DNA of 64,000 nt, taken from NCBI GenBank assembly GCA_002221725.1, contig NJFT01000116.1, forward strand, positions 1-64,000. Direction: 5' to 3'. Below, piece by piece: positions 35,001 through 46,300 of this stretch. The notes below the pieces were generated by a model. The model did not search any database, was not told the DNA's origin, and worked only from the letters and a program-made list of their open reading frames with translations. The position numbers and the translations under genes are program-made. How positions within the stretch are numbered: the stretch's first letter is position 1; every line of letters begins with the position of its first letter. The DNA comes from Scedosporium boydii. Lineage: Eukaryota; Ascomycota; Sordariomycetes; Microascales; Microascaceae.

Positions 35001-36140
35001 CCTCGGGACACTCATTCCCCAAAGACGTACTGCTTGCCGGCGGCGCCGTCGTAGTCTGGCACACACAAGTCGATCTCTTCTTCAGCTCCGCCCTCTTATG
35101 CGGGATAATCTTCGTGGGGGACGGCCAGATCAGGTCCCCGTATAGCTCATCATCGGTTAGGTAGCACACAATCTCGCCGCCCAGGCAGAGAGTGTCTCCG
35201 GGGAACGGGTTGATCAATCCGGATGGAAACGTATACATCGGTAGGTTCGCCGAGCTCGTCGTAGAAGTCGGGCAGTAGCACGCTTGCCCTTGTCTTCGTT
35301 GATGTTGCTGGTCCCTCTTGAAGATGATGACTGAGTTTTCTGGCTCTGTGTCACTAATGAAGATATCGGCCCCCGGAGGCAGATGGAACACAGGTATGCC
35401 GGGAGCCAACGTCAGCCCCGGGACAAAGGGAACGCAGACCGGCGTTGGGCAATCGGGCACTGCCGGTGCTGCTGTCAACGTAGGGGGAGGAGCCGCAACC
35501 TGAGGCGGGACGAACACTTCTCCTAGGCCGCCTGATCCAGGTTGCGCGGTCGTAGTAGTAGTAGCAAGCCACGTATCGTTGAAGTTGAAGGCCGGCAGGG
35601 TTTGATTCACCAAGAAAGTCAGCGCCGGTTGCACCCATGGGTTTGCCGGCGAGGACGAATTTCCAGAAGCAGAGGGGCTCGGGACATCCTGACGGACGTA
35701 GATGTTGACATAGCGGTGGACGGTCGCCGTGGGCCGAATCTCGCGCTGCTGGACACCTGTTGCTTGACCATCTGTGTCCCGGGGACGTTTAGAGAAGTCA
35801 AAGGACGAGTCGAGATCTCGTTTCGTGAAGGGGAGTCTGAACTGAGACTTGGCTCCGTCGGGCAGTCTCTTGTGAAGCCATATTGTGAGACCCAAAAGCC
35901 CGGCACTCACGAGAAGCAAAACCACGATGCCGTAGAATCTGACGAAGAAGGATCTATTCTTGAAGTCCTTCTTGGCTGCATTCGTTGAGAAGGGGATAGT
36001 TAGATAAAGTCAAAACCAAACCTTCTTTTCTCGAAGACCGAGGAGAGTGTGGTTTATCTACCTAGTGGATCGATGGCAGAGTATTTCGTCGATTCGCTCC
36101 TCTTCAAGCGACCCCTCGTATCCTTCCTGCTCCCCAACAT
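32017..36140 (-). CDS. large Ser/Thr-rich (mucin-like) multipass membrane protein
   Basis: Two exons, 36062-36140 and 32017-35975; 1345 residues. A short basic cytosolic leader precedes one TM segment at about 41-60 (VLLLVSAGLLGLTIWL). Next is a long exposed region with two similar Cys modules, at about 348-375 (CPEGQSWSCVPLRAF...CRC) and 500-522 (CPSGQVLICSPRRGCACF). A TST tandem repeat lies between them, then a Ser-rich stalk at about 525-815 and a poly-Gly stretch. The C-terminal third has several TM segments, near 951-975, 1090-1110, 1125-1143, 1178-1215 and 1226-1250, and a charged cytosolic tail. The layout suggests a heavily O-glycosylated plasma-membrane or wall-associated protein. 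The C-terminal part may belong to the fungal DUF3433 type; I am unsure. The first exon was inferred from an in-frame ATG and splice sites, not from the GTG at 35925. Confidence 0.8.
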
Positions 36141-37679
36141 CTCGAGTCTCTCTTACTGCCCCTGTTCCTCAGACCTAGAGGCAGAGAACGGAGTGTTGAG
36201 TCGTTTCCTGCGGTTCGAGTCAAGAGATCAAAAAACTAAGGACGAGCCTGAATAAAAAACGAGCGAATGACCAAGCGGCCAGTCCAGGCACAAGCACAAG
36301 ACAAAACAAGCGGTCAAGAAGAACAAGAAGAAATAGGCTTCTTTCTCATCAAAAATCCACGACTAGACGTAATATCCGCGATAAAAACAAAACGACAAGA
36401 CGATAGATTCAAAAAAGGCAACAAAGAAAGAAGCCCTCCCAAGTCCTAATCGACGACCGTCCTCTCGCCACCGATTTCTGCACCCGGGCCACAAAAGATC
36501 TCCCAGCCGACCCAGCATGTCACTGCAGTCCTGCATCACGATCCGGCCCTCTCTACACAGGGCAGCATTTTCCGCCCTACCAACCCCGAATGGGAGAATG
36601 CAGGGGTTGGAGAGAGGGGACAACGAACCACGTCCTATCTTCATCATTGATGCCGGCCGCTCCTCCATTCAAATTCCGCCATCCCATCAAAATGGCCTAA
36701 CGGGATCTAGCCTTTGAGCCCACAAAACTAAGCTATCCAATAGCAGGGGAGGAGGCATCGATACTAGCTTCCGACCCACTCAAACCCTCGCCGAGAAACA
36801 CAAAAGGTTATCTCGCTGGCACCCGTGTCTTGTCTCAGCCATAGGCGGGTATTGGAACAGTAAAAGAGTCGATCGCACTCGTTTCCGAAAGTGGATTTAG
36901 TAGCGAAATGGACTCTGGTCTTCCATTGTCCTGTACCATCCCGTTGGTACTTCCCGGCCAATGGCTCCCTTTTCGTCGGCAAGGGGGGGCCTAACGCAGG
37001 GTTCGTTTGGGGGTGAGGTGATGGCCCAAGTTACTTGGTAGTGACTTTCCCTGGCCCTGCCAAGCAGACGCCGGCCACATGCATAAAGGGGTATAGGGCT
37101 GAAAAGGATGAGAGACTTTGGGCTCGCCAAGCTCGTTGAAACCGCGCCACAGAAGAATATAACCCGAACGAAGCCCTTACCTCTCTTCTTGGGACACTCC
37201 CTCCTCGAGTAACTAAATTACAATGAGCTGAAAGATGTCATACCGTCCTGTGAGCCATAATCGATCGACGGGATCTCATTCGATGCCACGTTCCCCCTTC
37301 GTAAATCTCACCATGCACAGCATCGGAGTTGTCCATCAACCCTTCATTCCAAAGAGGAGGCTCAGTGGACACCGCGGGACTTCGCCCCCTGGAAAGAATG
37401 TCCTAAAACGGTAAAAAATGAAAAGAAGGGTATCTTCATAATAAACCAGTGACATACCCTAATATCGCAGCATTACCCGTCTCTCTCCGTTGATTTGTCC
37501 CCGTTGCCTGTTCCGTCATGCGGTGGTCGTCCAATTAAGCATCTGGAGAATGAAGCTATTCGCTGTCGCCCTCACAAGCGAGGGGCCCCCGTGGAGCTTA
37601 CATAATGTTGATTCTGTCTTTGTTTGCAATAGCTTTATAAGAAACTTACTAGGGTCGGAAGTTCAACCAACCACTCCCA
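36141..37679. other. intergenic region upstream of the mucin-like gene
   Basis: About 1.5 kb that must contain the mucin-like gene promoter. The first 300 bases are A-rich with many purine runs. No coding frame I can support. Confidence 0.5.
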
Positions 37680-37751
37680 AGCATTGTAGCTCAGGGGTAG
37701 AGCACTGGGCTCATAACCCAGGGGACCTAGGATCGAAACCTAGCAATGCTA
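37680..37751 (+). tRNA. initiator tRNA-Met (CAT)
   Basis: A 72-nt cloverleaf without intron. The acceptor stem AGCATTG pairs with CAATGCT, giving the A1-U72 pair typical of eukaryotic initiators. The D stem is GCTC/GAGC. The anticodon stem CTGGG/CCCAG has three consecutive G-C pairs, and the loop CTCATAA holds anticodon CAT. The T stem is CTAGG/CCTAG with loop ATCGAAA: A instead of T at the first loop position is another initiator hallmark. A T-run follows at about 37758 as a Pol III terminator. It starts cytosolic protein synthesis. Confidence 0.95.
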
Positions 37752-38260
37752 CGATTATTTTTTTTCGCCCTTTCCTCACATATCTCCAAATCTCGCCAGC
37801 TGTTTGACTTTCCTTTTTTGAATGAAAAGAACTTCCTATTATATTTCATGATAGGAGAATAGTCCTCATTTGGTTCTCCTCTCTTAAACGCACATGATCG
37901 AGGACAAAAAAACTGCCAAGACCGCCACTGCCAAACACCAACATGGAAATTGCTTCTTTCAAAGCTTCATCTCTCATCCATCCCCTACACAACCAACATC
38001 CAAAGCTCCCACCGACTTCCAGCAAATAAAGCACTCTCTCAACTTCTATAGCAAGAGAGAACAAGAGCTAAAACCAACTCTCTCCCCAAAATGTGAATCA
38101 AAAACACAAATGGACAAGACCCTCCACCTACTTCAAACAGCCCTTACTTCCCTTCCTCCCAGAGGATGAGAACGAGCTATCCCAGCTTCAAAACATCCCT
38201 GATCCGCTTCCAAGGACCACACGTACTCGTCCATTCATCCCCTAGACTCTACGTTCGAAA
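37752..38260. other. spacer between tRNA and next gene
   Basis: About 0.5 kb. It starts with the T-rich Pol III terminator and must end with the promoter of the following gene. A 91-codon frame at 37894-38169 is featureless. Confidence 0.5.
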
Positions 38261-38971
38261 ATGACCGCCCCATCTAGACTCTGGCCAAAACTTCTCTCCC
38301 CGCGCTCCATCCCGCGCGTCACCCACCACCTTCCCTCTCCAACCCGTCCTCTCCATCACCAACCCTCCACCCATCGACCTGTCACTTCCCACCGGCGGCT
38401 CTTCACATCTCCCCCAGCCCCCGTCAAATCCCTCACCGGCGAAGAATGGGAAAACCTCTCCCCCGAAGCAGAAATCCAATACGACAACGACCCCAAATGG
38501 GGCTGGGTAATCTACCGCACCTCCTACGCCAAAGTTTTCAACCCCTCCTGGTCCACCTTCAAACACCGCATCCAAACGGACCTCCGCCAATCCATCCTCA
38601 AATCGGACGCCCCCGGCATCGCTGAGACCATGGACTTCGTCTTCGTCGAGGACCCGGCGCTCGAGGGGGCTTCGCCGGAGGAACTACGGCCCCGCTTCCG
38701 GAGCTGGGCGCGCGACGAGGCGACTTTCGATGTGGATAACCCGCAATTCGGCTCGCGGGGCTCGAGGTACGAGTACTTCGTTACGGTCGATGGCGGCGGG
38801 TTGTGGGGCGGTTATGTTAATCTTGCTCAGGCCTGGCCGTGTGATCTGGGGGAGGACTGGATGAAGCTCAGGACCAGCGCGGTTGGGCCTGACCTGTATG
38901 TCGACCTGAACGACTTGGACACGTGGTACGCGTATTATACGCCGCCGGAGAGCGGAGTGGCTGATCCTTAG
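38261..38971 (+). CDS. probable mitochondrial protein of unknown function
   Basis: Intronless, 236 residues. The first 50 residues are rich in Arg, His, Ser and Pro and lack acidic residues (SHRRLFTS), which looks like a mitochondrial targeting leader with a cleavage site near residue 50. The mature part begins SLTGEEWENLSPEAEIQYDN, followed by WGWVIYRTSYAKVFNPSW and a long acidic/Trp-rich region (LWGGYVNLAQAWPCDLGEDW; DLDTWYAYYTPP). The repeated WxxYR and Trp/Tyr pattern suggests a compact alpha/beta domain, but I do not recognise it. Codon use resembles the housekeeping genes, so it is likely real. Start chosen at the first ATG of the presequence. Confidence 0.72.
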   Translation: MTAPSRLWPKLLSPRSIPRVTHHLPSPTRPLHHQPSTHRPVTSHRRLFTSPPAPVKSLTGEEWENLSPEAEIQYDNDPKWGWVIYRTSYAKVFNPSWSTFKHRIQTDLRQSILKSDAPGIAETMDFVFVEDPALEGASPEELRPRFRSWARDEATFDVDNPQFGSRGSRYEYFVTVDGGGLWGGYVNLAQAWPCDLGEDWMKLRTSAVGPDLYVDLNDLDTWYAYYTPPESGVADP

Positions 38972-39751
38972 TAGGAACGAAGACGTTCTGCTGGATTCGA
39001 GGGCATTAATAGATATTTACGAGTCAGTGCCTGTCGCGAGTAGGAGGTCATGTAGTATATATTATATTTTGTATACGCATACTAGTAGAGCGTAAGAGAT
39101 TTCCTTCATACGAGCAAGCATAGCAAAGGGCGTTATCGACATTTCCCCTTCGCGACCTCCGTGGAAACTAGGTAGGATGCAACCAAAAAAAAAAGGACAA
39201 AAGAAAAAGTCTAGGCTCACAAGGATCAAGAAAAAGTCCAATCGAGACTCGCTCATAAGAGAGTGTATGTAGATAGGAAGCAAAAGGATGCCATATAAGG
39301 GGGGAATAAGCAGGTAGGAAGGTATATAAAGACATTTATAAAGTACATAAAAATGATGTCGGATGATCAATAAGGCCAGGGGATACATGAGAATAGAAAA
39401 CGGGAGAAAGAAAATAAAATCAAAAGGCGCTGCCGAAACCAAAAAGTGTCATGTAAACCCGCTATGCAAATATGGAATCGACCATGTCCAAAAAGCCGGA
39501 TTCTTGGGAACGAACGCCGTTATTGCGCCAGATCCCATGGTATATATATATAATGCGTATATGAAAGGAAAGAAAGCAGGCCTCGCCAGACAATAATAGA
39601 CCGCGTTTCGTCGTCTCAGGAGCTCCTCATGCGGAGGTTACCAAGTCGGAACGCCGTTGAGGATATTTGGCTCGCAGGGAGCTGAAAGTTGTCATCGTGC
39701 TTATAGAAGCATTGACAGTGGTCAGGGATGGGGCCCATCTTGACTGGTGTT
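38972..39751. other. convergent intergenic region
   Basis: About 0.78 kb, A/T-rich, between convergent 3' ends. TATATATATAT-like runs lie near 39541-39552. Presumably 3' UTRs only. Confidence 0.5.
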
Positions 39752-42700
39752 CTATATGACACGATTGCCGGAAAAGACTGATTGCCCCATAACAAAGCCC
39801 CAAGCCGACATGGCATCAGGAACATGCTCATACTCGTCCGTATGCATATTCTCCTCGAAATAGAACCGCACCTTGACGGATGCGTACCGCTGCAGCAGCT
39901 CGGCAATCGTTGCGTACGTCTCCTTGCACCTCTTCGTCCAGGGCGTCACTTTCACGGCGTCGTGCACGCAAAACGTATTGGCATCCGAACTCCTCGTGAG
40001 GAAGGTGCGGCCCGAGTCCTTAAGCTCCTCCCACAGCGCCAGCGTCTCCGCCTTGAGAGCAGGAGACTGCGGATTTACGGCATGCAGGAGTTGCAAAAGC
40101 GTGTACCGGAAAGCAAAAGCCTCCGGCGAGTGCGCGCCTTCCTTGGATTCGATGGCCCGTCTGTGCGGCTGGTACTCGGAAATAAGCTTCTGAAGTCGCT
40201 CACCGTTGGTGTGTCGGTAGAATAACGCTAGATCGATCCACGTTCGTGCCACGTACGGGTGTCGTCGGCCGTAGATCGATTCGAGTTCGTCGGCAAGCGT
40301 TGGGATGCAATCCCAAACGAGATCGGAGAGCGTCATGGGGCCGTGCTTCTGCTGAACCTCGTACAATGTCGTAAAGATCTGCCGCAAGGGATGCAATCGC
40401 TCGTAGTTCGTCGTCGAGTAAGCTGCGAGGTACTTCGAGAGTGCCGTCATCATCCCCGGGTCGCGGTGCACCATGCCCATCAAGACTTCCTTGATGCTCT
40501 GCGGCGACAGCTTCTGCAGGTCCACCTCGAGCTGCTGGAACGCCTCCATGAGGTCCACGCCCTGACCCGCACCTCCTCTCTCGACACGCTTGTTCGCCTC
40601 GTATAAGAGCTCGCTGGAACCTGCACCCCAGACCATCACCGTAGTCCAACCGACCGTCGTCTTCGTATCCAGTTCTGACTGGCGACAATGGAGGAAAGCT
40701 TTCCTCAAGTTCCCAACAACAGTCTCCTGCGCTCGGAGCAGTTCTGGTGAACGCAGATAACCCGGAGCGGGAGGCGGGGTTGGGGTACGACATCGCACGT
40801 ACGAAGGTAGATCGGCTGGCGTCTCGAAATCGACAAGGTCATACTCTGTCACTCCCTTCCTCTTAAGATACGTCCCTAAATTAATCACTCGTCCATTGCG
40901 CACAAACTCCGATACCTTGCCCTCGGCGTCTCGCTGGAACTTCATGGAGAGTAACTTCTTGACTTCTTCTTCTGTGTTGTTCTTGACGAAACCCCACTGG
41001 GAGAACCGAGTCTTGTACATCTTTGGACTGCAAGGTGTTAGCCAAAAGGGAGGGAGAAGAAAACGAATAGGTGGTAAAAATCGAAAAAAAAAAGCCTAAT
41101 GCCACAGGGAAGGAACTTACGTCGCCTGGAAACCATGCCTCTCCGCCATCACCAAAATAACTTCCTTCAACGGCTTCCGTTCCTCAAGGTACAGTTGCCT
41201 GATAGTCGACTTCATGGATTCCCACGCCTCAGCTGGGACCTGCTCTCGAGAAGGCCGCGATCCTTGCTGAGTTGGGCGGATAGGTAGAGGAGGTGGATTC
41301 TGTAGTAGCAAAAGGTTAGCCAAACCCGAAACTATCTGACGAGGCGTTCTTTCCAAGGGAAGAGGAAAAAGAAAATTTTAAAAGAAAAAAAAATCATACA
41401 GGAGATGCAGCAAGAGGACTCTGTATAGGGTTCTCCGTCGAAGAGGAAGGTAATATTACGCTAGTAGGGGAAGTAATGGGTAAGGTCGAACTAAAGGATT
41501 GTTGTTGCTGTTGTTGATGCTGGTGGTGGGACATGACATTCGGGTGGTCTGTTTGTATCCTGAGTTCGGCTCTCGACTGTGCCAGGAAAGCGGCGGACTT
41601 GTTCGGTGCTGCGGATGATGATATCGATCCGGTTGAGGTCTGTTGGCTGTGGGTAAGGACGGGTTTTGGTGTAGAGGGTACTGGTGGTCTCCGAATGTTG
41701 AAACCTGGAGTGGACTGGCTCCCACTCATATCCTGCTGACTTCGAGACAGGAAGAGTTTCTTTGCTGGAGGGGGTGGTGGTTGAGGCTGGTGTTGCTGCG
41801 GTTGGTGCTGTTGGTGAGTGTGATGTAGGGGTTGTTGTTGTGGGTGTTGTTCGTGGGAGTGCGAATGCTGAAGCGGCTGTTGTGTCTGGAAGTAGCCCGG
41901 GTTGGAAAAATCAATAGGCGCATGTACAGTAGTGGCACTTCTGGGCGGACTCAAGCCTCCAAACTCCACCTGGTCGACATTCGGCTCTTGCTTGATCAGA
42001 AGCCCAATGTCCCCAAAAGGATCCGTGGACGACGGGGAAGTCATGTCAGAGAACGAGACTTGGGGCGGGGCCGGCTGATGGTGGTTCGCGACCGGGTTTA
42101 GCGATTGGAAAGGATCGAGGCTCTGGAACGCATCAGTAGGCGTATGGACAAACTGTTGCGGCGGCTTCGTATCCATCCGGAAGTCGAAGGCATCCACTCC
42201 CGTCGTCTCCATGGGGCTCGTAACTCGGTCCGCGACAGACATGGCATCAAAGGGCGATGCCGCCGCGTTGTTAACCCCTATGCCCGCCAAAACACCGATG
42301 TCTCCGTACGGGTCGACTGACGGGCTCTGTATTGGGCTCACGACTCTCGGCGCAGAGTAATCGATGTTTCCAAACGGCGAGGTCGGTGTTCCTATAATCG
42401 GGCTGCCCATCGTTCCGCCAAATGTATCTAGCATGTGGCCTTGCACAGACCGTACCATCCTGTTGCCATTATCAACAAAGCCGAACGGCGAATGTGCGCC
42501 GCCGCCCATGCTTCCTGGGCCGGGCGAGATGGCATCAGGACTCAAAAAGTTATCGCTCGATAAGTTCGTCGCGCCGTCCACTTGCATCGTCCCAATTGTG
42601 CTCGCCTGTCTACGCAATGGCACCGGCATATTCATCGAGCTCGCTATCGTCGTGTACGGTGACGTCGGCGTCGCGGCAGCGGTAGCGCGCGAGGCGGTAC

Positions 42701-43382
42701 TCCTGCCCGCGGTTCTATTCCCATAAGCTTCCACCGACTGACTCGCTATCGGGCTCGACACCCGCATGCCCGAATGCCCCTGGTACCCCATACTACCGAA
42801 CCTGACCGCCGGCGGCCGTCCAATCGATCCACTGCGCACCCTCAAAGAAGAGGACGTAAATTGCTCCCCCGTTGGGCTTGTCACCCTCAGAGGGTTGTTC
42901 GCACGGTTGAAAGCGGCGATGTGCGAAGGCTTGTTGGGCTTCGGAGGTTTCTTCTTTCCGTTCTCGAAATGGGCTATCAGGTTCGTCACGTTCGCTTCCG
43001 GCTCATGCGCGTCGCCCATGGTGACGTCCTGACCATCGGCCGGGTCGTGGACCTGGTCGGGGCCCATATTCGTCGGGAAGCGGTGCATCGGTGACGCATC
43101 CTGCGCGGGAGGGGATGCGAAGCCCAGACCGTCGGAGAAGACCGGCTGATGGTGAGACGAATGTGTCTGTTGTTGCGGTCGGTTCTGTGGCGGTTGATTC
43201 TGGAACTGGTGGAGGTGCCGTAGGAAGTGCTGTTGCTGCTGGTCTTGCTGTTGCTGCTGCTTTTGCTGTTGCTGGTTGGGGTTCTCAATGCCGAGACCGA
43301 GGCCGCCACCACCGGGAGAAGGGTCTTCGCCATGCCGGGATCCAAGACCGCCACGAAGCTTACCGGGTGAGTGATTAAACAT
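39752..43382 (-). CDS. Clr5-domain protein with Gln/His-rich N-terminus
   Basis: Three exons: 41400-43382, 41121-41299 and 39752-41027; 1145 residues. The Clr5 domain spans about 675-735, across the exon 2/3 junction: AWESMKSTIRQLYLEERKPL, then EVILVMAERHGFQAT and YKTRFSQWGFVKN. Clr5 domains are fungal and found in presumed transcription or chromatin regulators, named after fission-yeast Clr5. The first 660 residues are low-complexity, with Gln/His runs near residues 35-75 and 525-560 and many S-P sites (FxSPxx-like). The C-terminal 400 residues are helical (QLEVDLQKLSPQSIKEVLMG, SKYLAAYSTTNYERLHPL), with no domain I can name. The exon 1/2 intron is 100 nt. It lies downstream of a very long gene-poor region. 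Function is inferred from the Clr5 domain only. Confidence 0.85.
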
Positions 43383-46300
43383 GTCTACCCGGCAGACAGG
43401 AAATGCCGCCGGGGAACCGACTCTCCTTGGTTTTTGAGCCCCCTATCCGCTTAGTAGCGAAAAGAGGGACTCGGTCAGAGGTAAGGCGTTGTTTCACCGG
43501 GAAGAGCTTTCCGTTTAGAAAGAGGGGGGCCGGGCGGCACAAGAGACTCTCTGGTCGATCGGATCGATTTTGTTTCAAACAAATGGGGCTGATCCCAGCA
43601 AGCTCAACGAGGGCCGTCGATCTCGCTCGAACAAGAGAGTGGTGAAACACACGAACAGAGCCGAAGACGACCGCAAATAGAAGATAGGGTCGGGCCGGAG
43701 ATTCGTTCGGATCGGATGGGGGAATCGATGACGAAAAAGATCACTTCGACACGGTGGGAAGAAAAAAGTAGTGAAGGCTGTTCTGAAGGAAAGTCGGCAC
43801 GAATGAGGCGGGTTAAACAAAAGTCCGGCTGCGTTTCCTCCTTATCTTCTCCCCTTGGTTCTTCTTCGCGTCTATTAAGAAAAAAAAAATTGATAACGAA
43901 TGGTTTTCTACTCGTCCGTCGGGGTCACATCCGCCAGACAGGTTGGCGAACAACCCATCTGTGACACGAGGCGCTATTGTCGGGGCATACACCTCGGTCA
44001 AGGTCGAGGACAAAGGCCAGCGCAGGACGAGGCGGGAGTCTCATAGGGTCCTGGAAAATGAAGAAGGGCGAGGCGGAGAATAACACTGGGATTGACGGCA
44101 ATAATAATAAAAGTAGTAATAGTAATAACGCGGCGACGAATACCGTCCTGGTGGGTGAGAATTAAAATAGACAGAGTCCACTCTCGAAAGATCCGATGGG
44201 CCGAAAGCACAAGAAGGGGCTCGGCGCGTTTAACGAATATGGTGTAATTATACAATGCTTTCGACTGTTGTTCGCTTATATCCGCATCCAGGGAGAAATG
44301 ATGGTTGGTGAGGAGGGTGAGGAGGGTGAAAAGGTGAAGAACCTGTTGGTGACGGGTCGGAGAGGAGAGCGGTGTTGTTCAAGGCGGCGGCGGTGTTGGT
44401 CGTGAGTGGAGTGAGGGAGGAAAGCTGCGAATGGAGAGGAGGGAGGTACTTGTGTACCAGTACCAGTACCAGGGCGTAGTAAGATCAAGTCCGGCTGGGC
44501 AAAAATCGGCCTGGTTATGAGCTGATGGGGTCTCTTGCCTTTCTGGATATCAATCTCTCGCGCTCTACCGCCAGTGTTCGTGTTCCCCCTCGTTCGTTCC
44601 CTGGGAGTGACACCCAGATAACAACTGAGTGTACCGTTGGGGAAAAGGCAATCGCGTGAACCGAAAGCCTCAACTCACTGTACTTGGCTGAGCAATATAA
44701 AAATAAGCTCCGGCGAACAGGGACAGGGCAATGTTGAACTCAGCAAGACGGAAAGTTCATTAGCACAGCATTGCGAGCCCAGGCACTGCCATCGACCAGA
44801 GGATGTTTTTTTTTTCCTATCCACCCCAGGAGGGAAAAAATTCAAAAGGAAAAATCCACTCTTAGAGCGAGGGAGTAGGAAACGACAACGAAGGTAAAAA
44901 TGTTTGTCAGCACTAGAGGGGGCGCCAGAAGAACCAGAGGAAGGAGAGATTCATTGATCGATGGTGGAGGGAGAGAGAATCTTGACGCTAACAACACAAT
45001 AATGGGAGTCTGGTCGCGGCGTCCTCCACAGCGCCATAGACATCAGTACCTGGACTAGTAGGGCTAATGCGGTGGACACACACTACTTTGGATGAGGTAC
45101 GAGAGGAGTGCAGTGTCGTGTAGTAGTGAGGTAGTGTACGAAGTACATAGTCCGTCTCCGCGCCGTACAGTATCTGGGGGCACGGAATACGAGTTGAAGA
45201 AAGGGGAGGAGGGACACAGCACAGAGCGGTTGAGGAATGAGACTGCCCAGATTGACTTCGTCATGCGCTGGATTGGGCCTAACTCAGACTCCAAGACCCC
45301 ATATCTGTTATGTACGAAGCCCTATCGGTGTCCCCCTTCACTAAGAAATGTGTACCAGCAGTGTATCATTGATGGAGGCACTGTCCTTGACGCTCCACCT
45401 TGGGAGAGTCGGCAGGTTCAAGGGACTTGGCAACGACAATACGCCGTTACGTGAGAATAGTGGGGATTGATGTAAGTCAGGTATTCGCGGATACGGTCGT
45501 CTCTCAGGAAGGGCCCTGCTGCATTTCGATCTCGATTGCTTCCAGTATGAGCAAGGCAAGTGCAATTCGAGGGCTCCAGGGAAACTGCAATCCACAGATA
45601 ACAGGGTCATGTGCGTGCCGAGGGAAAAGAGGGAGACAGCCCAAACCCAAAGCTAGACCGGGGGCGATTGTGTGCTTGAAGCAAAGTACCCATTCTGATG
45701 CAAGTGCTAGGGAGACAAATTCGGGGACAGTTACCAAAAGGAACGAAGCCCCATGGTAGAGAGAAGGGTAAAATACTACTTGGAGTACGCCAAGAGGTAC
45801 GGGACGGGCCCAGCATTTCTTGGGCATGAGTACTGGTACCCTTGCGGTAGATGTGGGGTCTACAGATGTACTTACATCTGGAGGAGGAGCAACTCGACAA
45901 AAGTTCCCTCGTCTAATTATCCAGACCAGGCAAGCCAATATGGGGCCCTTCCCCCGTGCCCAGTGCCCACCACACCTAACCCGCCCGCGTTCTCGTCGCT
46001 GCTGCTGCTTTGGTCCTGATTGATCCTTCGTCTGCGCTGCGGCTGCATTTCGTCAAAGTACTGACTCTTTATTCCCAGTCCCAGGAAATCTGCAAAAGGG
46101 AACCAGATCCCATCTCTTTCAATCCTTCATCAAATTCCAATCAAAAAAAATCCGAGCGCTCAACCCCAAAACTTAAACAGAACACAGCGAAAGACATAAA
46201 GGCTTGGTTCTTCCCAACTTCGTAATCAGCCCTGCCAAGGAGCTTATTCTTCGAGGGGGTCCTGCGTTTTTGTGTTTCTCGGCGCCGCCGCTGACAACAA

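Noticed and set aside
34271..35164. 297-codon plus-strand frame of Val/Glu/Asp repeats
   Set aside because: It is antisense to the Ser/Thr-rich part of the mucin-like gene; its composition is the mirror of Ser/Thr codons.
35923..35925. GTG start for the mucin-like protein
   Set aside because: An upstream exon with ATG at 36140 splices in frame through normal GT-AG sites and completes the TM segment.
45504..45938. 144-codon minus-strand frame
   Set aside because: No domain, no conserved pattern and an overlapping frame of similar length on the same strand; probably chance.
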